A stretch of 64,000 bases of DNA from Treponema primitia ZAS-2 (lineage in GTDB: Bacteria > Spirochaetota > Spirochaetia > Treponematales > Breznakiellaceae): assembly GCF_000214375.1 (NCBI RefSeq), contig NC_015578.1, positions 3,224,001-3,288,000 of the forward strand. Reading direction: 5' to 3'. The notes under the pieces were generated by a model. The model saw only the letters and a list, made by a program, of their open reading frames with translations. It was not told the origin of the DNA and searched no databases. Of the stretch, positions 57,834 through 64,000 are shown piece by piece. The position numbers and the translations under genes were made by a program. Within the stretch, counting starts at the first letter, position 1. Every line of letters starts with the position of its first letter.

Positions 57834-60455
57834 TTAAACCTCTCTATAAATAAATTTTGGTTTTATGGTTAACAAAAGGACCGGCAATACGGTAAGACTT
57901 ACCAACCCACTGGTTCCCATGGTTAATGCAATAAGTAACCCCAAATTTTTCAATATTACAAAATGGGAAAAGTAGAGTACTGCAAAACCTGCGCCCACAG
58001 AAATTGCGTTAATCAGGATTGCTTTTCCTGATGCGGCAAAGGTGTTTTGCAAGAAATCTCCCCGCCCATGACTTTGTATATATTCACGTTTGAACGCTTC
58101 CATGTAGTGGATTGTGTAGTCAATGCCGATACCGATAGAAACACTGGCGACCATGGATGTTCCTATATTGAGTTTTATGCCTAAAAATCCCATCACCGCA
58201 AAGTTAATAAGTATGGATATGGAAAGGGGGACAATACCGATAACACCTGCAATAATTGAATGATTTGAAAAGCCGAGAATAAGAAAAACAATACCCAATG
58301 AAATAAAAACCGATATGAGCTGGGAATGTACCACCAGTTCATTCAGCGCCTCTTCTACCAGCGCCGTGCCTCCGATAATAACCTTAATATTCTCCGGCGC
58401 CATGGCATCCGTAAATCGCCGTATTTCCTGAATAACCCGGCCTGTGTCTATCATACCCAGAGTCCGCAGTTGTACGGTTGTCTTGATTGCCCTTGGCTCA
58501 AGGGCATCGTCGGAGTATGAATCAATGCTTCCTGAAAGGAGTACCAGATAATTTGAAACAAGACGCTGTAATTCCTCGGGCGTTGTTTTTCCATAAAATT
58601 CAGGGTCCCTGGGAATTTCGTAATAAGAAGCGCCTTCGTAGTTTATCTGCCGCGCTATGGACCGCATAAATTCCGAAGCGTTCATGGAATTGTTCTCGCC
58701 GGAATTTACAGCCCTGTCGAGAATTGAAAAGAACTCTTCAAAGGTATAGTCTTTTTTTACAGAAGGGGCTTGCCCATATCCATCCATCGTTTCTGGGTCC
58801 GTAAATCCCGCATCATCCCATTCTCCGAATCCCAAGCCCGTTTCTCCGCCGAAACCAAAACTGTCAAATTGGCCTTCACCTACTGTATAATTCTTTCGTA
58901 TCCCCCCAGGACTTTCATCGGCGTTAAACACTTGATTAATCCGTTTAATCAGATCCGTAAATCCCATGGTTTTACCGGTTTCAGCTATGCGTTTCTCAAG
59001 GTAGGTATTGAGACCATCCATAGCACTAAGGCTTGCGGGCATAAGGAGGGTTTCAGAATTATCCGCCTCAAAAACCACATTTACTACCTTTGATCCGCCG
59101 AATTTATCACGGATAAACTTGTCGGAACGTGCAATATCTGTGTTGCTCTTAAAATATTCGATAAACACATTGTCAATGATAACTTTTGATACTCCATATA
59201 CCGATATCAGTACAATCAGTGAGGTAAAGATAAGAACGGTACGCTTTTTCCGGACTATGCTTAGAAAAACATCCGTAACCACCCGGTTGGTTTCCCCGGC
59301 TTCCTCCTTTTTTTCAACTTTCCGCAGGGGGCGCGGGCCGCGAAGGAGCAGCAGAGCAGGTATCAGTGTCATTGATACGGCAAAGGAAACAATCACGCCG
59401 AAGCTGGAAAAGAAGCCAAATTCCCGGATGGGGACAACCTTGGTAAAGCAAAAAGAGCAGAAACCGGCGAAGGTGGTTAGGGCGGCAAGAGAAATAGGCT
59501 TTCGGATCTTCCGCATCAGGGCAATAACAAGAAAGCGGTGTTCTTCGGCATTAAGAGATTTGCTTCCAATATCCTCAATATAGTGGGTTATTACATGGAT
59601 ACCATAGGCGCTTCCCACGGCAATGAGAATTACCGGTAATACCGTCGAAATAATCGACAGCTTAATGTCAAAGAGGGGCATGGCTCCCACGGACCAGATG
59701 ACGGCAATTACCACCGTGAGCAGGGGCAGCAATACCGCAGTAAGGCGGTGGAAAGAAAAGAACAGCACTAACAGTACCACCAGAATTACCAGGGGAATCA
59801 TAAGAACCAGATCAGCACCCATTGATTCGTTAATGGTTTCAGAAATTATTGGCAGTCCGGTAACGTAGACTTCCGCCATGCCGGAAAACATTTCCTGCGC
59901 CATGTCACGAATTTTAAGAAATTCATCCGCAACATCCCTATTGCTCATATCATCATCACTGATATCCAGGGAGACAAGGATTTGTGTCGCAGCAAAATCA
60001 TCGGAAACCAGGGAATGGCGGTACATATCCCAGGAGAGGATCCGCCGCTTAAGTTCGGCAATTTCCGCACTTGTGCCGGTAAAATCATCACCCACCAGCT
60101 TTTCAACCACAATGGAATCCCCAACCCCCGCTATGTATTTGGATGAGACTATGGAGTTGACATCCCCCACAATGGTTATTGCTTCAACCCAGTTATTAAA
60201 ATCCCGGATCCTGCTTAAGAAACCGGCGTCGAAAATATCGCCGTATTTCCGCTCCAGGCCGATAAGGATAAAGGATGAACCGCCAAAGGTATCGTCAATC
60301 AAACGGTTTGTTACTTTTGCCGGATCAGTATCCGGAACAAAACGGGAGTTGTTATTATCCAGCTCCGCCCGGGGAAGCTGGAGGGCAAAGAACAGGGTGA
60401 TTATCCCTATGATTACCACGATCAGAACGGGATGCTTGTATATTTTATCCATCAT
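57834..60455 (-). CDS. RND/MMPL-family exporter
   Basis: 873 residues from the ATG at 60455 (a second ATG at 60452 has better spacing to GGGAG and may be used). Two repeats of six membrane helices, each with a large periplasmic domain. Features: first helix VLIVVIIGIITLFFALQLP, LDNNNSRFVPDTDP, TVLPVILIAVGSAYGIHV, and in the second half MVASVSIGIGIDYTIHYMEA. It resembles HpnN/MMPL-type proton-driven pumps of lipids or other hydrophobic compounds. The operon supplies a LolA-like carrier and a barrel protein; a divergent TetR gene lies 106 bp away. Confidence 0.9.
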   Translation of the reverse strand: MMDKIYKHPVLIVVIIGIITLFFALQLPRAELDNNNSRFVPDTDPAKVTNRLIDDTFGGSSFILIGLERKYGDIFDAGFLSRIRDFNNWVEAITIVGDVNSIVSSKYIAGVGDSIVVEKLVGDDFTGTSAEIAELKRRILSWDMYRHSLVSDDFAATQILVSLDISDDDMSNRDVADEFLKIRDMAQEMFSGMAEVYVTGLPIISETINESMGADLVLMIPLVILVVLLVLFFSFHRLTAVLLPLLTVVIAVIWSVGAMPLFDIKLSIISTVLPVILIAVGSAYGIHVITHYIEDIGSKSLNAEEHRFLVIALMRKIRKPISLAALTTFAGFCSFCFTKVVPIREFGFFSSFGVIVSFAVSMTLIPALLLLRGPRPLRKVEKKEEAGETNRVVTDVFLSIVRKKRTVLIFTSLIVLISVYGVSKVIIDNVFIEYFKSNTDIARSDKFIRDKFGGSKVVNVVFEADNSETLLMPASLSAMDGLNTYLEKRIAETGKTMGFTDLIKRINQVFNADESPGGIRKNYTVGEGQFDSFGFGGETGLGFGEWDDAGFTDPETMDGYGQAPSVKKDYTFEEFFSILDRAVNSGENNSMNASEFMRSIARQINYEGASYYEIPRDPEFYGKTTPEELQRLVSNYLVLLSGSIDSYSDDALEPRAIKTTVQLRTLGMIDTGRVIQEIRRFTDAMAPENIKVIIGGTALVEEALNELVVHSQLISVFISLGIVFLILGFSNHSIIAGVIGIVPLSISILINFAVMGFLGIKLNIGTSMVASVSIGIGIDYTIHYMEAFKREYIQSHGRGDFLQNTFAASGKAILINAISVGAGFAVLYFSHFVILKNLGLLIALTMGTSGLVSLTVLPVLLLTIKPKFIYREV

Positions 60456-60464
60456 TTCTCCCAA

Positions 60465-60560
60465 TTTAGAATGTTACACTTGCACAAGATGTTACAAACG
60501 TATTATCTTGTTGTTAAAGAGACAATAGTTTTGATGCAAGAATGGACAAAGGGGGCATAA
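60465..60560. promoter_or_regulatory. Shared control region of the RND operon and its TetR gene
   Basis: The 96 bp between divergent genes hold a CTTGCACAAG palindrome (about 60479-60488) and two ATGTTACA copies flanking it (about 60470 and 60489). These are candidate TetR operator elements. GGGGG lies before the TetR GTG start. No clear -35/-10 pair was settled. Confidence 0.4.
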
Positions 60561-61229
60561 GTGTTGCATAAAGTGAATACAGACAACCGTCAGGTTCAAC
60601 GGACCCGGGGGTGGCTCCTGGAAGCCCTGCTCATCCTGTTGGATGAAAAGCCCTATGAAAAGATAGGCATTTCGGATATTACCAAAAAAGCCGGGGTCGC
60701 CCGTCAGACCTTTTACCGTAATTATGACACCAAGGACGATATTGTTATTCAGTACCTGGATGACATTTTTACGGCTCATTTGATACGGATAAAGAATATC
60801 TCAAACCACGATAAAACAAACAAGGTCATCGCAACGCTGCGGTTCGAACAGATAATTGAACACAAAGAAAATTTAAAAAAATTATTCAAAGATGAAACCG
60901 AACATTTATTTTATTCTTATTTTAAAAAGTGGGAAGATATAATATCTGATTTATATAAAAACAAATTAACAAAAAAAGATTATTTGTCATTCAGGTATAT
61001 GGTAAAATTCCAACTCGGCGGCAGCCTTAGGGTGGTCATAGACTGGTTCCAGCATGATATGCCCCTGCATCCGGCTAAAATGGCCGAATTAGTTGCCGAT
61101 TTTCTTAAACCCTTTGAAATACGGAATACCAGTATTCCTAAACTTCTGGTGGTCATTACCCAGGATGAAAAAATAGTTACATTAAAAAGTGGAAAGAACA
61201 CGAAAGGCAAGGGCCGGCGTCACGAATAA
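60561..61229 (+). CDS. TetR-family regulator divergent from the RND operon
   Basis: 222 residues from GTG (AAAGGGGG upstream). Helix-turn-helix: LIGLLDEKPYEKIGIS-like start, then ISDITKKAGVARQTFYRNYD. The rest is a TetR_C domain with aromatic residues (FYSYFKKWEDIISDLYKN). A basic tail (KSGKNTKGKGRRHE) is unusual. Its placement back to back with the RND pump genes strongly suggests local control of the pump. The middle of the gene is AT-richer than its start. Confidence 0.9.
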   Translation: MLHKVNTDNRQVQRTRGWLLEALLILLDEKPYEKIGISDITKKAGVARQTFYRNYDTKDDIVIQYLDDIFTAHLIRIKNISNHDKTNKVIATLRFEQIIEHKENLKKLFKDETEHLFYSYFKKWEDIISDLYKNKLTKKDYLSFRYMVKFQLGGSLRVVIDWFQHDMPLHPAKMAELVADFLKPFEIRNTSIPKLLVVITQDEKIVTLKSGKNTKGKGRRHE

Positions 61230-61279
61230 GCGTATCGGCTCTGATAACCGGTAGGAGCAATTTGCGGTTTTCCTTTTAT

Positions 61280-61301
61280 ATACTATACATTAGTGTAGTA
61301 T
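61280..61301. promoter_or_regulatory. 9-bp inverted repeat upstream of metK
   Basis: ATACTATAC (61280-61288) pairs with GTGTAGTAT (61293-61301) with one G-U pair, in AT-rich DNA between the TetR gene and metK. It may be a weak terminator or an operator. I looked for a SAM riboswitch in this leader and could not build one. Confidence 0.35.
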
Positions 61302-61453
61302 AATTGAAATATAAACTGAGAAGCCTGCCGTTTTTCTCACTAGTAATTATTTTTGTTCTTTATTATATTACAATAATCACGGGTGGGTTTACTAAGATTA
61401 GACCTATTCATGATATAGAAAAAACACAAATTTTTTAAAAGAGGCGGAAAGTA

Positions 61454-62623
61454 ATGGAAAATCGGCGCTATTTTTTCACTTCGGAATCGGTTGGCGAAGG
61501 CCATCCCGATAAACTCTGCGATCAGGTTTCTGACGCTATCCTTGATGCATGCTTCAAGGAAGACCCCCAAAGCCGGGTCGCCTGCGAAACCTACGCTTCA
61601 ACCTCCCTGGTCCTGGTGGGCGGGGAAATCACCACGAAAACCTTTGTGGACTTCCAGGACGTAGTCCGGAATGTGGCAAAGGAAATCGGCTATACCGATC
61701 CCGCCTACGGGCTGGATTACCAGTCCATGGCGGTGCTGGACATGATTCACAGCCAATCCCCGGATATCAGCCAGGGAGTTTCCGGCGTGGGCCTTGATGA
61801 GTACAAAGGCCAGCAGGGGGCGGGGGATCAGGGTATGATGTTCGGCTTCGCTTGTAACGAAACCGAGGAACTCATGCCCCTGCCCATCACCCTGGCCCAT
61901 AAGATCCTGCTCCGGGCCACGGAATTGCGGAAAAACAAAACCATCAAATGGCTGCGGCCGGATGCCAAAAGCCAGGTTACGGTGGAATATGAGGGGCACA
62001 AGCCCATACGTATCGACGCGGTGGTGGTTTCCCATCAGCATGACGATGGGGTTTCCTATGAGGAAATCAAAAAGACCGTTATTGATCAAATTATTAAGCC
62101 GATTCTGGAACCCACAGGGCTTCTGGACGGGAAAACCAAGTTTTACATTAATCCCACCGGGCGTTTTGTGGTGGGCGGCCCCTTCGGCGATACTGGCCTG
62201 ACGGGCCGGAAAATCATCGTGGACACCTACGGCGGCATGGGCCGTCACGGGGGCGGCGCCTTCTCCGGCAAGGACCCCACCAAGGTGGATCGCTCCGCCG
62301 CTTACGTGGCCCGCTATGTGGCCAAGAACATCGTGGCCGCCAAACTGGCGGAACGGGCTGAGGTTGAACTGGCCTATGCCATCGGGGTCCCCTTCCCGGT
62401 TTCGGTGATGGTGGATACCTTTGGTACCGCCACGGTCCCTGAAGTCAAAATTGAAGAAGCTGCAAAACAGGTCTTTGATCTTACCCCGGCGGGGATCATC
62501 AAAGAGCTGGACCTCCGCAGGCCCATCTACCGCAAAACTGCCAGCTACGGCCACTTTGGGCGTTCGGAATTCCCCTGGGAAAAGACCGACAAGGTAGAGG
62601 CGCTTAAGAAAGCGATTAAGTAG
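61454..62623 (+). CDS. metK: S-adenosylmethionine synthetase
   Basis: 389 residues, usual length. Makes S-adenosylmethionine from methionine and ATP. Visible: [40 protein letters not shown], the GAGDQG hexapeptide with [56 protein letters not shown] and a C-terminal YGHFGR. AGAGGCGGAAAG precedes the ATG. Single gene, closed by a strong terminator. Confidence 0.97.
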   Translation: MENRRYFFTSESVGEGHPDKLCDQVSDAILDACFKEDPQSRVACETYASTSLVLVGGEITTKTFVDFQDVVRNVAKEIGYTDPAYGLDYQSMAVLDMIHSQSPDISQGVSGVGLDEYKGQQGAGDQGMMFGFACNETEELMPLPITLAHKILLRATELRKNKTIKWLRPDAKSQVTVEYEGHKPIRIDAVVVSHQHDDGVSYEEIKKTVIDQIIKPILEPTGLLDGKTKFYINPTGRFVVGGPFGDTGLTGRKIIVDTYGGMGRHGGGAFSGKDPTKVDRSAAYVARYVAKNIVAAKLAERAEVELAYAIGVPFPVSVMVDTFGTATVPEVKIEEAAKQVFDLTPAGIIKELDLRRPIYRKTASYGHFGRSEFPWEKTDKVEALKKAIK

Positions 62624-62646
62624 TAAGCCTACGGTGAAAGGATTCT

Positions 62647-62682
62647 AACCGCAAAGTAAACCACTTTGCGGTTTTGTTTTTT
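62647..62682 (+). terminator. metK terminator
   Basis: AACCGCAAAGT (62647-62657) pairs perfectly with ACTTTGCGGTT (62663-62673), followed by TTGTTTTTT. Confidence 0.9.
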
Positions 62683-62719
62683 CAACCCCAGCTGTTGATT
62701 ATCATGCAGGGATGTGTCC

Positions 62720-64000
62720 ATGAGAAGTGTCCGAACCGCCTACTTTATCCTTCTCTGTTTTTTCTGCTTAGGGCCGCTTTTTGCCCGGGATGTGGAGATT
62801 ACCGTAAGCGATGCGGACCTGGAAATACCCCTGGAGGGGGCGGTGATCCGGTCCTGGGACGGCGATGAGTATTACTGCGACGAAGAGGGCCGGGTAAGCA
62901 TACCGGTCCCGGATGACCGGCCGGTGGTGATACGCATTGCCTACCCGGGTTATGAAAACGGCCGGCTCATGATCCCGGTGACCGGGGAGCGCTTCTCAGG
63001 AACCCTGCGCCTGGGCGGGGTCATGGAAAACCGGGAACTGGTGATCGAGGCATCTCCCCCAGAGGAGAACGAAATCCGCAGCGGGCGCAGTATTACTATT
63101 GCTGGGGACGCCCTGAACCGCACCTCGGAGATCGGGTTTATCGAAGATGTGATGACCTCAATAAAACTGCTGCCCGGGGTGGGATATTCGGGAATGTTCA
63201 ATGCCCAGCCCTCAATCCGCGGAGGAGACCCGGGGGATCTCATGGCAGCCATGGACGGCTTTTACATAGAAGAGCCCTATCACTGGGGGGGAGCCTATTC
63301 CATCTTTGTCCCCCAGATGGTGGAAAGCGCCCGGCTTTCCCACGGCATTTTTTCCGCCCGTTATGGACACACAATTTCCGGGCTCCTGGAAATTGTTTCC
63401 CGCAAACCTTCCCATACGGAAACCCAGCTGGACCTGGGGGTCTCAACCAGTGAAACCAACCTGGGCCTGTCCTTTCCCCTGGGTGGGAGGGGGGGTATTT
63501 CCGCCTCAGGCAAGGTAACCTATTGGGATCCCTTTGTCTTGGGAGCCCAGCAGCTTTCCAAGGGGGTTCCGGAAATTGAAGTAATCAACAGTATTACTAC
63601 TGCCCCCTATATCAGGGATTTCTCCCTTAATGGGGATTACCGGTTTTCCACCGATATGGACCTGAACTTTACGGGCTTTTTCGGGGGAGACGGGGTAGGA
63701 GCAGAGTACCAGAACACCTTTACCAGGGACGAGCGCCACCGGGACGTGGACCTGGATTTTGATTGGATGAACTACACCGCCTTTGCCATCACCGGTTTTA
63801 CCTGGAGCCCCCGCAGTGATATGCTATTCAGGGCAAGTGCCGGGATTGGCTTCTATGAATCCGACCTGATTGCGAAGATCAACATGAATCAGGAACCGGG
63901 CCCCCCGACGGTTTCCGATCCAGGAGACGGAGATCCTGATGAAGGAGATCCGGCTGAAGGAGACCTTGAAGGCGAAGGAGATACGGAAGACGGAGAAGAT
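62720..64000 (+). CDS. TonB-dependent receptor-like outer-membrane protein (3' end beyond window)
   Basis: 427 codons are visible with no stop. Signal peptide MRSVRTAYFILLCFFCLGPL then FARDVE. Residues about 25-115 form a carboxypeptidase-regulatory-like (Ig-like) domain (LEIPLEGAVIRSWDGDEYYC). Residues about 125-235 form a TonB plug: IEDVMTSIKLLPGVGYSGMF, PSIRGGDPGDLMAAMDGFYI and ARYGHTISGLLEIVSR. Barrel strands follow. The last visible residues are a Gly/Asp/Glu-rich acidic run (SDPGDGDPDEGDPAEGD and more), probably an exposed loop. Substrate unknown. AGGGA before the ATG is a fair ribosome-binding site. Confidence 0.85.
   Translation, partial: MRSVRTAYFILLCFFCLGPLFARDVEITVSDADLEIPLEGAVIRSWDGDEYYCDEEGRVSIPVPDDRPVVIRIAYPGYENGRLMIPVTGERFSGTLRLGGVMENRELVIEASPPEENEIRSGRSITIAGDALNRTSEIGFIEDVMTSIKLLPGVGYSGMFNAQPSIRGGDPGDLMAAMDGFYIEEPYHWGGAYSIFVPQMVESARLSHGIFSARYGHTISGLLEIVSRKPSHTETQLDLGVSTSETNLGLSFPLGGRGGISASGKVTYWDPFVLGAQQLSKGVPEIEVINSITTAPYIRDFSLNGDYRFSTDMDLNFTGFFGGDGVGAEYQNTFTRDERHRDVDLDFDWMNYTAFAITGFTWSPRSDMLFRASAGIGFYESDLIAKINMNQEPGPPTVSDPGDGDPDEGDPAEGDLEGEGDTEDGED

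Noticed and set aside
61230-61453. SAM riboswitch upstream of metK
   Set aside because: No SAM-I type core or matching helices could be assembled; only an AT-rich 9-bp inverted repeat is present.
1-64000. tRNA or rRNA genes
   Set aside because: No T-loop plus acceptor pairing or rRNA signature was found on reading both strands; a covariance scan would be needed to be certain.

Overview
The window looks like a piece of a termite-gut-type Treponema chromosome, a free-living relative of T. pallidum. Evidence: two adjacent FlaA flagellar sheath proteins beside a class II fructose-bisphosphate aldolase (an arrangement I recall from T. pallidum), many lipobox proteins, BspA-like leucine-rich repeats, and a GC-rich backbone broken by AT-rich patches. 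I cannot fix the species. I see no rRNA, tRNA, integrase or intact IS element.

Layout. 0-2 kb: a partial cas6 read leftward from a promoter with almost no leader, a CRISPR array with six perfect 37-bp repeats, then decayed BrnT-like debris. 2-10.8 kb: cupin/phosphomannose-isomerase-like protein, Uma2 nuclease, flaA pair, a binding-protein-like membrane protein, fba, and two lipoproteins. 10.8-17.6 kb: a 28-codon ORF coupled to a PAP2 phosphatase, mnmE-mnmG-fluC, a broken LysE gene, then hit and serS on the other strand. 17.6-23 kb: a surface-lipoprotein locus with a 21-C homopolymer, a possible attenuator, a lipoprotein with four tandem 113-residue repeats and a BspA-like LRR lipoprotein. 23-39.7 kb: housekeeping genes (purL, ychF, epmA, murD, murE, comM, satP, an EamA transporter, an SfsA-DUF123 fusion). 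40-42 kb: an RCC1-propeller lipoprotein and an oadB fragment. 42-47.7 kb: a leftward operon of LsrB/RhaS-type binding lipoprotein, FMN-binding-domain lipoprotein, hybrid histidine kinase and RluA, which could be a LuxPQ-like sensor. 47.8-55.5 kb: accessory region. Two 193-bp direct repeats bracket about 5 kb of mostly AT-rich DNA carrying TetR, a QueG-like Fe-S protein, a DUF3786 protein, an Abi_2 defence protein and several pseudogenes. A nitroreductase, an XRE and an Rrf2 regulator follow. 55.5-61.2 kb: an RND/LolA-like/outer-membrane-protein export operon with a divergent TetR. 61.4-64 kb: metK and a truncated TonB-dependent receptor.

Recurrent themes. At least seven genes (cas6, the 28-codon ORF, serS, ychF, the DUF2804 gene, murE, the EamA gene) have a good -35/-10 pair with the -10 ending only 6-8 nt before the start codon, which predicts leaderless mRNAs. 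Several short repeats and hairpins sit inside reading frames without breaking them (PAP2, purL, hybrid kinase, epmA, murD), like the palindromic elements known in Rickettsia genes. Gene decay is common: BrnT, LysE, OadB, DUF3786 and other remnants. All functions are inferred from sequence; no database search was possible.
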